DNA of 64,000 nt. Source: an uncultured Luteitalea sp. (GTDB taxonomy: Bacteria > Acidobacteriota > Vicinamibacteria > Vicinamibacterales > Vicinamibacteraceae). This document shows positions 33,072 to 41,742 of the stretch, piece after piece. A program made the position numbers and the translations under genes. Position 1 is the stretch's first letter, and every line of letters begins with the position of its first letter. Location of the stretch: NCBI GenBank assembly GCA_934541105.1, contig CAKTDA010000002.1, positions 434,001 to 498,000 of the forward strand, in the 5' to 3' direction. The notes beneath the pieces are model-generated. The model ran no database searches. It was given only the letters and a program-made list of their open reading frames with translations, and had not been told where the DNA came from.

Positions 33072-33832
33072 TGTTGTCCAAGCGCATCATCGCCTGTCTC
33101 GACGTGCGCGACGGACAGGTCGTCAAGGGCGTCAACTTCGAGGGCCTTCGCAACGCCGGCGATCCCGCCGAGCTCGCGCGACGGTACAACGTCGAGGGCA
33201 TCGACGAGCTCGTGATCCTCGACATCACCGCGACGCTCGAGAAGCGACGGACGATGGCGAGGACGGTCGCCGAGGTCGCGCGCGAATTGTTCATCCCGCT
33301 TGCAGTGGGTGGCGGCATCGCGTCCGAGGACGATGCCGCCGCGGCAGTCGACGCCGGTGCGGACAAGGTGAGCATCAACAGCGCGGCGGTCGGCAACCCG
33401 GCGCTCATCACCGCGCTCGCGCGACGCTACGGATCGCAGGCGGTCGTCGTGGCGATCGACGCCAAGCTGGAGGCCGATGGCCGCTACGGCGTGTACGTCC
33501 GCAGCGGGTCCACGCCGACGGGACGCGATGCCGTCGAATGGGCGCGCGAGGCAGCTGATCGCGGCGCCGGCGAGATCCTGCTGACGTCGATCGACAAGGA
33601 CGGCACGCGCAGCGGCTTCGACCTGCCGATGACCGCGGCCGTCTCGCAGGCCGTGGGGATTCCCGTGATTGCCTCGGGCGGCGCCGGCACGTTCGCGCAC
33701 TTCCGGGACGTGTTCACGGACGGCTGCGCCGACGCGGCCCTCGCCGCATCGGTGTTCCACTTCAGCGAGCACGCCGTGAGCGAGCTCAAGACACACCTGC
33801 ACGCGCATGGCATCCCGGTCCGCCTGCGCTGA
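33071..33832 (+). CDS. hisF: Imidazole glycerol phosphate synthase, cyclase subunit
   Basis: A 253-residue TIM barrel. Asp11 in ACLDVRDG and Asp130 in VAIDAK are the catalytic pair; the phosphate loops AVGGGI and ASGGAGT are present. Forms IGP and AICAR from PRFAR plus HisH-derived ammonia. Here hisF precedes hisA, the reverse of the enterobacterial order. Confidence 0.95.
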   Translation: MLSKRIIACLDVRDGQVVKGVNFEGLRNAGDPAELARRYNVEGIDELVILDITATLEKRRTMARTVAEVARELFIPLAVGGGIASEDDAAAAVDAGADKVSINSAAVGNPALITALARRYGSQAVVVAIDAKLEADGRYGVYVRSGSTPTGRDAVEWAREAADRGAGEILLTSIDKDGTRSGFDLPMTAAVSQAVGIPVIASGGAGTFAHFRDVFTDGCADAALAASVFHFSEHAVSELKTHLHAHGIPVRLR

Positions 33833-33833
33833 T

Positions 33834-33875
33834 CCCGAATCACGACTTCCGAATCCCGAGCCCCGACTCCCGAGT
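33834..33875. repeat. 7-bp tandem repeat array, consensus CCCGA(A/G/C)(T/C)
   Basis: Six consecutive heptads (CCCGAAT, CACGACT, TCCGAAT, CCCGAGC, CCCGACT, CCCGAGT) begin one base after the hisF stop and nearly fill the 51-bp gap to hisA. The same unit recurs at 45533. Confidence 0.8.
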
Positions 33876-33883
33876 TCCCCCGC

Positions 33884-34561
33884 ATGCTGATCCCCGCGAT
33901 AGACCTCCGTGACGGCCAGGTCGTGCAACTGGTGCAGGGCAAGCGCCTCGCGCTGGCCACCGACGACTGGCAGTCCTGGGTCGAGAAGTTCCGACCGTTT
34001 CCGAAGGTGCAGCTCATCGACCTCGACGCAGCCATGGAGCGCGGCGTCAACGAGGCCCTGATGCAGAAGATCTGCGCCGAGAAGGCGTGCCGGGTCGGCG
34101 GCGGTATCAGGTCCATCGCCCGCGCGCAGCACGTGCTCGCGCTCGGCGCGACGCACGTCATCGTCAGCTCCGCGCTGTTCCGCGACGGGCGGCTCGACCT
34201 CGACTTCGCAAAGCAGCTCGCCGACACCATCGGGCGTGAGCGCGTGATTGCCGCCGTGGACAGCTCGCAGGGCGTCGTCACGATTCGCGGCTGGCAGGAG
34301 GCGACGACGGTGACGGCCGTGGAAGCGGCGCGTGCGCTCGAGCCGTACTGCGACGAGTTCCTCTACACGAACGTGGACACCGAAGGGCTGATGCAGGGCA
34401 TCCCCATGGACGCGGTACGCGCGGTCCGGGACGCCACGAGCCGCCGCGTCGTCGCCGCCGGAGGCATCACCACGCAGGGCGAGATCGATGCGCTCGACGC
34501 CATGGGCGTGGACGCCGTCGTCGGGATGGCCATCTACACAGGCAGGCTGGCTCTCGGGTAG
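33884..34561 (+). CDS. hisA: ProFAR isomerase
   Basis: A 225-residue TIM barrel, about 20 residues shorter than most HisA. Asp7 in PAIDLRDGQVV and Asp126 in AAVDSSQG are the catalytic acid/base pair; VGGGIR and AAGGITT are the phosphate loops. The sequence is divergent around the central loops, but the last position of the operon and HisF alongside leave little doubt. Separated from hisF by the heptad array, the only real gap within the operon. Confidence 0.88.
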   Translation: MLIPAIDLRDGQVVQLVQGKRLALATDDWQSWVEKFRPFPKVQLIDLDAAMERGVNEALMQKICAEKACRVGGGIRSIARAQHVLALGATHVIVSSALFRDGRLDLDFAKQLADTIGRERVIAAVDSSQGVVTIRGWQEATTVTAVEAARALEPYCDEFLYTNVDTEGLMQGIPMDAVRAVRDATSRRVVAAGGITTQGEIDALDAMGVDAVVGMAIYTGRLALG

Positions 34562-34573
34562 GCGCGCGGCCCG

Positions 34574-34601
34574 GCGTTCGTCGTTCGGCGTTCGGAGTTT
34601 C
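34574..34601. repeat. 7-bp tandem repeat, consensus (G/T)CGTTCG
   Basis: Four heptads (GCGTTCG, TCGTTCG, GCGTTCG, GAGTTTC) start 12 bases after the hisA stop. Same 7-bp period as the CCCGAAT arrays but a different unit. Confidence 0.65.
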
Positions 34602-34606
34602 CCTGC

Positions 34607-34612
34607 TACCCT
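34607..34612 (+). promoter_or_regulatory. -10 hexamer TACCCT before the M28 fusion gene
   Basis: TACCCT ends seven bases before ATG 34620, consistent with a leaderless transcript separate from the his operon. Confidence 0.4.
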
Positions 34613-34619
34613 CTGCCGC

Positions 34620-37600
34620 ATGTCCCAGGCCACGCGGCGGCGCCCCCTTGTCGCGCTGATCCTCCTCCTTGCCGCCGGTGCCGGATGCGCCGGCGGGGAT
34701 CGCTTCGACGCGTCGAACGCCAGGGCGCACGTCCAGCGCCTTGCCGGGTCGATTGGTTCACGACCTGCGGGCAGCGCGGCCAACGAGAAGGCGCGCGCCT
34801 ACCTGATCGAGACGCTGCAGCTCTACGGCTTCGACGTGCGCGTCCAGGAAGCGGACGCGACATGGCCCGAAGCCGGCGTCAACGCCCGCGTCTCCAACAT
34901 CATCGCGGTCAAGCCCGGACAGCAGGAGGAGGCGATCGGCCTCGTCGCGCACTACGACTCGGTGCCGTACGGCCCGGGCGCCGGCGACGATGCATTCGGC
35001 ACCGCGGTGGTGCTCGAGGCCGCGCGGGTGCTCGCAGCGCGCGAGTCCTCGCGCCACAGCCTGCTGGTGCTGCTCACCGATGGCGAGGAGCACGGGCTGA
35101 TGGGCGCGCGCGCGCTCGTCGAGGATCCGGAGGTCCGGTCGCGCCTGAAGGCGTTCGTCAACATCGAGGCCATCGGCACGGCAGGGCCGCTCGTGCTGTT
35201 CGAGTCCGGACCGGGGACGAGCCCTGCCCTGCGCGCCTGGGCAGCCTCGTCGCGCCCGCGTGGCGGCTCCTACATGCAGTCGGTCTACGACGCGCTTCCG
35301 AACGACACCGACTTCACGCTGCTGAAGGAGATCCCCGGCGCGTCGGGCATCAACCTCGCGGCCGTCGGCGACGGCTACTCGTACCACACCGATCGCGACC
35401 GCGCCGATCGACTCGATCCCGGCCTGCTCGCACGCGCGGGCAGCACCGTGCTCGAAGTCGTGGACGGGCTCGAGAGTCGGCCGACCCTCGAGCCTGCACC
35501 CGCGCAGGCGATCTACTTCTCGGTGCTCGACCGTACCGCGTTCATGGTGTCACGCGGCACCGGCATCGTGCTCGGCGGGATCGCGGTCATGGGTGCGTTG
35601 CTCGCATGGGCCGCGCTCGCACGCCGGATGCTCGGAGTCGGCGGCCCGAAGCGGCTCGTCCTGACCCTGGCCTGGGCGACGGTCGCGGCCGGCGCGGTGC
35701 TCGGCGCGCTCGTGGCCGCCGTGTGGCTCGTCCGCGTGGCGCGCGCGCAACTGCACCCCTGGTTCGCCTCACCGCTGGCCCTGTTTGCGTTCATGACCGT
35801 GATGGTCGTCGCCATCAGCTGGGGAGTCCGACGCGTCGCGGCTGCCGCGCCGCAGCGCCTGCAGCCCGAAGGCACGCCATTCGGCGTGTGGTTCGCGACG
35901 CTGCCGCCGTGGATCGGCCTCGCCATCGCCGCGCTCGTGTATGCGCCGGCGGCGTCCTATTTGCTGACGGTGCCGCTCGCGGTCGCGGCACTGTTGCTGC
36001 CGCTCGGTCTGTGGCGGCCATCGGGGGCACGCCTTGCGAGCGTCGTCGTGCTCGTCGTGACGTGGGTGCTGTGGGTGCCCGATCTCGTCACGCTCCTCGG
36101 ATTTGCCGTCACGGCGCTCGAACGCTTCCCGATCGTCACGCCCACCTGGGTCTATCCCGCCCTCCTCTTCGCCGCAGGCATCGTCATCTGGCCGCCCGCG
36201 CTGGCGACGATGGTCGGACGAATCCGGTGGCGACTCCGGCACGGCCTCGCAGCCGCGATACTGATGGTGGCGCTCGTGGTGACCGGACTCGTGGCGTTCA
36301 CGAGCAGTGCCTACACCGAGGAGCGTCCGCTCCAGCGCACGGCGGCCTTCGTGGACGACCGCGTCCAGGGCACGGCGCACTGGGAGATCTCCAGCAACGA
36401 GCCGGGCGTGGACATCGCGGCCGGCGGGCCCGCCAACATGCAGTGGCATCCGGTGACCGGCGCATCGCTCTCGGCGCGCATCGGTGTGCGCACGAAGGCC
36501 CACGTGTTCGGAGGCACCGTGCCCGCACCTGGCGGTGCGCTGCCGTTCACGGTGTCGGCCACCGTCACCAGGCGGCCAGGTGACGCCGACATCGAGATCA
36601 CGGTGTCGGCAACCGACGACACATGGCAGCGGGTCGCGTTCGTCCTGCCTGATGCCGTCGTGCCCACGCGCTCGTCGCTCGTCGGGCGCACGCGGGATGG
36701 ACACTGGCAGGCGGTGTCTGCGACGCTCCCGCGCGGCGGGCTGACGTGGCGCGCCACGGTGCCGGCAAGCCAGGCCGACCGCCTCGCAGCGACCGAGATC
36801 CGTGTCAGCAGCACGCGCCTGCCAGGGCACACCGGGGCCAGCCCGCTTCCTGCGTGGCTCCAGACCCCGCGCACGGCCTGGCAGACACGACACACGATCG
36901 TCACCGGCATCACGCCCACAGACGTGGACCAGCCCGTCGCGGCGGAACCCGGAACGTCGCGATTCGCGCCGACGCCGCTCGGCAAGGTGCACTACCTTGA
37001 CCGCGGTACGGGCGACGCGGCGCTCGTGTTCCTTCACGACTGGGGTGGCGCCGCATCGGTATGGCGCCAGCAGGCTGCGCTCTCGGCCGCGCATCGGACG
37101 GTGCTCGTGGACCTGCCCGGGCATGGGCGGAGCGAGGCACCAGCGGCCGCGTACGACGTCGCGAGTCTCGCGACGTCGATGCGCGCGGTCCTCGACGCAG
37201 CCGGTGTGCAGCGCGCGGTGATCGTCGGGCATGGCATCGGCGCGCTCGTGGGATGGCACCTCGCCGTGCAGCAGCCGGCACGCGTCGTCGGCATTGTCGC
37301 GGTCGACGGCACGCTGTTGCCGCCCGCGGCCGGAACGGTTCCCCAGCCGCCTTCGGATGATGCGGTCGTCGCGGCGGCGCTGCCGTCCCTGTTCACGGCA
37401 GCCACGCCACACGCGGTCCGTAACGAAGTGACGTCCCTCGTGCAGCGCACGCCGTCGCGCGTGATGGCCGGTCTGCTGCGCGACGTGAGCTCGCCGGCGC
37501 CTTTCACGCCCGGAGCGTACCCCGAGCCCGTCCTCGTGCTGGCGACGACGGGCACATCGCCCGATCACGAGGGCTCGCTGCGCAGCCGGTTCGCGCAGCT

Positions 37601-37706
37601 CGACTACCGCCACATCGATGCCGGGCACTTCCTCATGCTCGAACGTCCGCGCGAGGTGGAGGACGCGATTGCCGGGTTCCTGCTCGGGCGGGGCCTGCTG
37701 CGATGA
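34620..37706 (+). CDS. M28 metallopeptidase with membrane domain and C-terminal alpha/beta-hydrolase-like domain
   Basis: A 1028-residue membrane protein. A lipoprotein-like signal (AAGAGC) precedes an M28 aminopeptidase domain (~30-300) with metal ligands in VAHYDSV, GAGDDAFGT, TDGEEHG and YHTDRDRAD. About nine membrane helices follow (~310-570), as in ER-type M28 proteins, then a beta-rich extracytoplasmic region. From ~780 there is an alpha/beta-hydrolase fold (LVFLHDWGG, VDLPGHGRSE). Its nucleophile elbow reads GHGIG: residue 872 is Gly (GGC) where Ser (AGC would suffice) is expected. The charge-relay side keeps Asp and His (IDAGHF). That domain is probably not a classical esterase. Its stop overlaps the transporter gene (ATGA). 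Confidence 0.85.
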   Translation: MSQATRRRPLVALILLLAAGAGCAGGDRFDASNARAHVQRLAGSIGSRPAGSAANEKARAYLIETLQLYGFDVRVQEADATWPEAGVNARVSNIIAVKPGQQEEAIGLVAHYDSVPYGPGAGDDAFGTAVVLEAARVLAARESSRHSLLVLLTDGEEHGLMGARALVEDPEVRSRLKAFVNIEAIGTAGPLVLFESGPGTSPALRAWAASSRPRGGSYMQSVYDALPNDTDFTLLKEIPGASGINLAAVGDGYSYHTDRDRADRLDPGLLARAGSTVLEVVDGLESRPTLEPAPAQAIYFSVLDRTAFMVSRGTGIVLGGIAVMGALLAWAALARRMLGVGGPKRLVLTLAWATVAAGAVLGALVAAVWLVRVARAQLHPWFASPLALFAFMTVMVVAISWGVRRVAAAAPQRLQPEGTPFGVWFATLPPWIGLAIAALVYAPAASYLLTVPLAVAALLLPLGLWRPSGARLASVVVLVVTWVLWVPDLVTLLGFAVTALERFPIVTPTWVYPALLFAAGIVIWPPALATMVGRIRWRLRHGLAAAILMVALVVTGLVAFTSSAYTEERPLQRTAAFVDDRVQGTAHWEISSNEPGVDIAAGGPANMQWHPVTGASLSARIGVRTKAHVFGGTVPAPGGALPFTVSATVTRRPGDADIEITVSATDDTWQRVAFVLPDAVVPTRSSLVGRTRDGHWQAVSATLPRGGLTWRATVPASQADRLAATEIRVSSTRLPGHTGASPLPAWLQTPRTAWQTRHTIVTGITPTDVDQPVAAEPGTSRFAPTPLGKVHYLDRGTGDAALVFLHDWGGAASVWRQQAALSAAHRTVLVDLPGHGRSEAPAAAYDVASLATSMRAVLDAAGVQRAVIVGHGIGALVGWHLAVQQPARVVGIVAVDGTLLPPAAGTVPQPPSDDAVVAAALPSLFTAATPHAVRNEVTSLVQRTPSRVMAGLLRDVSSPAPFTPGAYPEPVLVLATTGTSPDHEGSLRSRFAQLDYRHIDAGHFLMLERPREVEDAIAGFLLGRGLLR

Positions 37707-39016
37707 GCAGCGGCAGGGCCACGTGGCTCGATCGGATCGGGCTCGGCCGTCCCGAGCTCCGTGCATGGGCGTTCTACGACTGGGCCAACTCCGCGTTCCT
37801 GACGACCATCGTCGCGGCGGTGTTCCCGATCTACTTCAACAACGTCGCCGCAAGGGGACTCGATGCGGGGACTGCCGCGTTCAACTTCAGCATCGGCACC
37901 ACGGTCGCGCTGACCATCAGCGCGGTCATCGCCCCGTTGCTCGGCGCGCTCGCCGATCATCGCCCGTGGAAGAAGCGGTTCCTCGCGGCGTTCATGCTCA
38001 TCGGCGTCGTCGCGACGATGGCGATGGCGGCAATCGGTGAGGGCGACTGGGCGCTTGCCGTCGGACTGTTCATGGTGGCGAACATCGCGGTCAGCGCGTC
38101 GATTGCCTTCTACGATTCGCTGCTGCCACACATTGCCGAGCCTCACGAACTCGATCGGGTGTCGTCGTCAGGCTTCGCGCTGGGCTACCTCGGCGGCGGC
38201 CTGTTGCTGCTGCTCAACCTCGCGTGGATCCTGCAGCCCGGGATCTTCGGCCTTCCCGACGCCGGCGTGGCCACGCGGCTCGCGTTCTTCAGCGTCGGCG
38301 TGTGGTGGCTCGTGTTCTCCATCCCGCTGCTTCGCCGCGTGCCGGAACCGGCGATCGCGCGCGGAGACGCGCCGCCACTCCGTGTTGCGATCCGGCGGGC
38401 GTTCGCGGACCTGAAGGAGACGTTCACGCACCTGCGCCGGTACCGCCAGGCGTTCCTGATGCTGCTCGCGTTCCTGATCTACAACGACGGCATCGGCACG
38501 ATCATCAGGATGGCGTCGCTCTATGGCGCACAGCTCGGCATCGCGCAGGAGCACCTGATTGCCGCGTTGCTGCTCGTGCAGTTCGTGGGCGTGCCGTTCG
38601 CGTTCGTCTTCGGCTGGCTCGCGGGCCGCATCGGCGCCAAGCGGGCCATCTTCCTCGCGCTCGCCGTGTACGCCGGGATCAGCATCCTCGGCTACTTCAT
38701 GCGCACCGCGATCCACTTCTACGCGCTCGCGATCCTCGTGGGCACCGTGCAGGGCGGCAGCCAGGCGCTGTCGCGATCGCTCTTCGCGAGCATGATCCCG
38801 CGCGAGCGATCGTCGGAGTTCTTCGGGTTCTTTGCGGTCACTGAACGGACCGCGGGGATTCTCGGTCCGGCGACGTTCGCGCTGGCCATCGCGCTCACCG
38901 GCTCCAGCCGCGGCGCAATCCTCTCGGTGATCGCGTTCTTCATCGTCGGTGCGATCGTGCTGGCGAAGGTGGACGTGCGCGCGGGCCAGGCGGCCGTGGC
39001 GCAGGGCCCGTCGTAG
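37703..39016 (+). CDS. MFS transporter of the UMF1/Atg22-like family
   Basis: A 437-residue, 12-helix major facilitator. WAFYDWANSAF at the N-terminus is the signature of the UMF1/Atg22-like group, which includes putative amino acid effluxers. The loop between helices 2 and 3 has GALADHRPWKKR, a variant of MFS motif A. ATGA overlap with the M28 fusion suggests the transporter may move products of that peptidase. Convergent with the PIG-L gene; the 37-bp gap holds a short GC stem without a T run. Confidence 0.88.
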   Translation: MSSGRATWLDRIGLGRPELRAWAFYDWANSAFLTTIVAAVFPIYFNNVAARGLDAGTAAFNFSIGTTVALTISAVIAPLLGALADHRPWKKRFLAAFMLIGVVATMAMAAIGEGDWALAVGLFMVANIAVSASIAFYDSLLPHIAEPHELDRVSSSGFALGYLGGGLLLLLNLAWILQPGIFGLPDAGVATRLAFFSVGVWWLVFSIPLLRRVPEPAIARGDAPPLRVAIRRAFADLKETFTHLRRYRQAFLMLLAFLIYNDGIGTIIRMASLYGAQLGIAQEHLIAALLLVQFVGVPFAFVFGWLAGRIGAKRAIFLALAVYAGISILGYFMRTAIHFYALAILVGTVQGGSQALSRSLFASMIPRERSSEFFGFFAVTERTAGILGPATFALAIALTGSSRGAILSVIAFFIVGAIVLAKVDVRAGQAAVAQGPS

Positions 39017-39053
39017 GTGCCGTGCATGCCGGCGCATCCGGCGCAGGCGCGTC

Positions 39054-41729
39054 CTACTTCAGGGAGAGCAGGTTCGCGGTCAGGGCATAGGCGCCGTCGG
39101 TGCCGGCCGGCAACTGCCGCCAGAGGTTGAGCCCGACGTAGATCCAGCGTCCCTTGCCGACCTTTGCTTCCACCAGGGAACCCCGCCTCGGCCCAGGGTT
39201 GTTGGGGTAGGGGTCGGTCATCTCGAGCAGGTCCACGTACCGCTTGTCGGAGACGTCGGTGCCGAAGAAGTAGAGCCCGCGCTCCTGCACCCAGCCGTCC
39301 CATGTCGCGTCGGTGATCCGGTTCGGGGTGGTGAACACCGGATGGTCCGGCACGAGCACCGTGACCGGCGCGGTCTCGTCGGTCACGCGGTCCGCAGCGA
39401 ACCGCCCGAACGGTCCGGCCACGCGTGACGGGCGACCCACAGTGCCGGGATACGGGCCGTACTGCGCCGCGTTGAACTCGAACTTGTTGTACTGGACGAT
39501 GACCGTGCCGCCGCCTGCCGCGTAGTCGAGCAGGCGTTTGTTGTAGGCACGCAGGTCGCCCCGACGCTCATAGGCACGTACGCCCGTCATGACGACGTCG
39601 TACTTCGACAGGTCGCCGGACGCGAGCTGCGCGGGCGAGAGGAGTTCCACGGTGGCGCCGAGCTGCGCGAGTGCCGGCGGCACCTGGTCGCCGACGCCCA
39701 TGATGTAGCCGACCGTCACGTCGGTCACCGGCTTCAGGTCGAGCACCTTCAGGCTTGCCACCGCGTCGGCCACGAGGTGACGGCGGCGGATGTGCGGGTA
39801 CTCGATGGCCTCGTACCCCTTGTCGAACGACAGGCCGTCCCGCGTCGCCACGGCCCGCACGTCGTACCGGCCCGGACGGACACCTGCGGGCGGCGTGATC
39901 GAGAACCGGACCTGCCGCGCCTCGTCTGCGCGGTCGAATGTCACCGACTCCCGCGCGGGCTGCGCCGTCCATCCTGTCGGCAACTGCAGCGCGACGTCGG
40001 CGCGTCCCGCCTGGCCGGCATGGTTGGTGACGGTCACCTCGATGTCGCGCGCCTGCCCGCCGCCAGGGAAGGCGACGATGTCGGCGCCGAGCCGCACGGC
40101 GAGTGCCGGCACCACGAGCAGTTCCTGGCGCTTCTCGCCGCTGAACACGTTCCCCTCGTGCCGGAACTGCACGGGATGGACGACGACCTGGTCGTGGCCG
40201 CCGATGGTGTAGGTGACGCGTGCCGTGAACGGCGTCGGCGCAAAGGGCACACCGAACGGGACGTCCGGGTCGAAGTCGTAGTAGTCACGATCGGGCAGCC
40301 GCTTCCAGTACGCGGTCGTCAGCGCCGCGCCGGCCGGCACCTGGAGCTCCGCCTCGCACGTGTAAGGACGCCCTGACTCGACAGCAGACGGCTCGCAGGC
40401 TGCGCTGCCGTCGAAGCCCGCGAACTCGACCGACTTGACCGATACCCCGCGGGCCGCACCCGCGTAGGCGCGGAACGAGACGTCCACCGGCTGGCCGGCG
40501 ACGACGAGACCGTCGTTCGCGAGCACGTCCACGCGCAGGCCCGAGGCGACGCGCAACGCCTCCTCGGCCTGCCGTTCCTTCTGTTCGAGCCTGAAGTCGA
40601 GCTCCTGGCGCGCGCCTTCGTCCGCGTGCATGTTCGTGAGCTGCCGGCGCAGGGCACGGACGGTGGCCAGCACCTGCGGCAGCGCCTCGCGGGCCCCCTC
40701 GACGCCCTTGCCGTCGAAGGCGGCCTGCGCGCTGCGCACCTGGCCGTCGAGCGCATCGAGGGCGAGGCCGAGCGCCGGGGAACCGCCGCGTGCGTAGCGC
40801 GCCAGGCCCCGCAGCGTCGTGTCGATGCCGGCCATCAGGTCGGTGTTCTGGTCGGCACGGGGCGTCGTCAGCACCGAGTCGTGCAGCACGTACGTCCGCG
40901 GCTGCGGCCCGGGCATCGCGTAGAGCTGCGGCATGCCCTGGCACATGTGCATGCTGCGCGCCTCGCTGCCGATCTCGTTGTAGGTGCGTCCGAGCAGCGG
41001 GTCGAACGTGTTGCCGTCCACGCGGCAGACGTCGTCGGTGACGCCGCCATCGGGCGGGCCGAAGAAGGCGCCCGTGTAGTAGAACTTCGAGGCCTGCCAC
41101 GGCCGCAGGCCCGCGGCGATCTGCTGCGGGAACTTCGCCGGATCGGCCGCGAGCCGGAAGGCCTCCGCGGTGATGATCGACGAGGCCTGATGGTGCTGGC
41201 CGCCGCCCTGCGTCGTGTCCCACACGAAGCCGACGATCACGTCGGGCCGGATCCGGCGGATCCAGTACACGTAGTCCTCGAGGATCGCGTCCTTGTTCCA
41301 GCGATCGAACGTCTCCTCGACGCTGAAGGAGTAGCCGAAGTCCACGGCGCGCGCGAAGTACTGCTCGGCGCCGTCGATGCGGTGTGCGGCGAGCAGTTCC
41401 TCGGTGCGCAGCACCGACAGCGACTCGAAGATCTCCGGGCCGATCTCGTTCTGCCCGCCGTTGCCGCGCGTGGCGCTGACGAGCACCGTCCGCAGGCCGT
41501 GCTGGTATCGGTACCGTGCGAGCAGCGCCGTGTTCTCGTCGTCGGGATGCGCCGTGCTCATCATCAGCGTGCCCGTCGAGGCGAGCTGCCGGAGGAGCAG
41601 CCCGAGCGCGGCGTGGGACGGGTGTTCGGCAATCGGCTGCACCCGGTACTGCGTGTGTGCCGGAACCGCCAGCGTGAGAAGGAGACCGACGAGGGCGGCG
41701 CGTGCGACGGTGCCGGGCGATGTGTGCAT
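39054..41729 (-). CDS. Secreted PIG-L family deacetylase with C-terminal NEW3 and GATase-like domains
   Basis: An 891-residue exported protein. Signal peptide to about residue 26; a PIG-L (LmbE) N-acetylglucosaminyl deacetylase domain with AHPDDE (His61, Asp63, Asp64, Glu65) and a later GGQHHQAS zinc-binding His. A coiled segment (~330-390) and an Ig/NEW3-like beta domain (~560-620, EVTVTNHAGQ) follow. The last ~220 residues resemble a ThuA/glutamine-amidotransferase-like fold without an obvious catalytic Cys. It likely deacetylates N-acetylated sugars outside the cytoplasm. ATG at 41729 begins the signal peptide; an ATG at 41738 is also possible. 13 bp downstream of the phosphodiester glycosidase. 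Confidence 0.83.
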   Translation of the reverse strand: MHTSPGTVARAALVGLLLTLAVPAHTQYRVQPIAEHPSHAALGLLLRQLASTGTLMMSTAHPDDENTALLARYRYQHGLRTVLVSATRGNGGQNEIGPEIFESLSVLRTEELLAAHRIDGAEQYFARAVDFGYSFSVEETFDRWNKDAILEDYVYWIRRIRPDVIVGFVWDTTQGGGQHHQASSIITAEAFRLAADPAKFPQQIAAGLRPWQASKFYYTGAFFGPPDGGVTDDVCRVDGNTFDPLLGRTYNEIGSEARSMHMCQGMPQLYAMPGPQPRTYVLHDSVLTTPRADQNTDLMAGIDTTLRGLARYARGGSPALGLALDALDGQVRSAQAAFDGKGVEGAREALPQVLATVRALRRQLTNMHADEGARQELDFRLEQKERQAEEALRVASGLRVDVLANDGLVVAGQPVDVSFRAYAGAARGVSVKSVEFAGFDGSAACEPSAVESGRPYTCEAELQVPAGAALTTAYWKRLPDRDYYDFDPDVPFGVPFAPTPFTARVTYTIGGHDQVVVHPVQFRHEGNVFSGEKRQELLVVPALAVRLGADIVAFPGGGQARDIEVTVTNHAGQAGRADVALQLPTGWTAQPARESVTFDRADEARQVRFSITPPAGVRPGRYDVRAVATRDGLSFDKGYEAIEYPHIRRRHLVADAVASLKVLDLKPVTDVTVGYIMGVGDQVPPALAQLGATVELLSPAQLASGDLSKYDVVMTGVRAYERRGDLRAYNKRLLDYAAGGGTVIVQYNKFEFNAAQYGPYPGTVGRPSRVAGPFGRFAADRVTDETAPVTVLVPDHPVFTTPNRITDATWDGWVQERGLYFFGTDVSDKRYVDLLEMTDPYPNNPGPRRGSLVEAKVGKGRWIYVGLNLWRQLPAGTDGAYALTANLLSLK

Positions 41730-41742
41730 GACCGCCACTACT

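Noticed and set aside
32864..34783. A 639-codon antisense open frame over hisF-hisA
   Set aside because: Shadow of real his genes; Arg/Ala/His-rich with no motif.
39028..39042. GCCGG-CCGGC hairpin between the MFS and PIG-L genes as a terminator
   Set aside because: Only five base pairs and no T run; not enough to call an intrinsic terminator.
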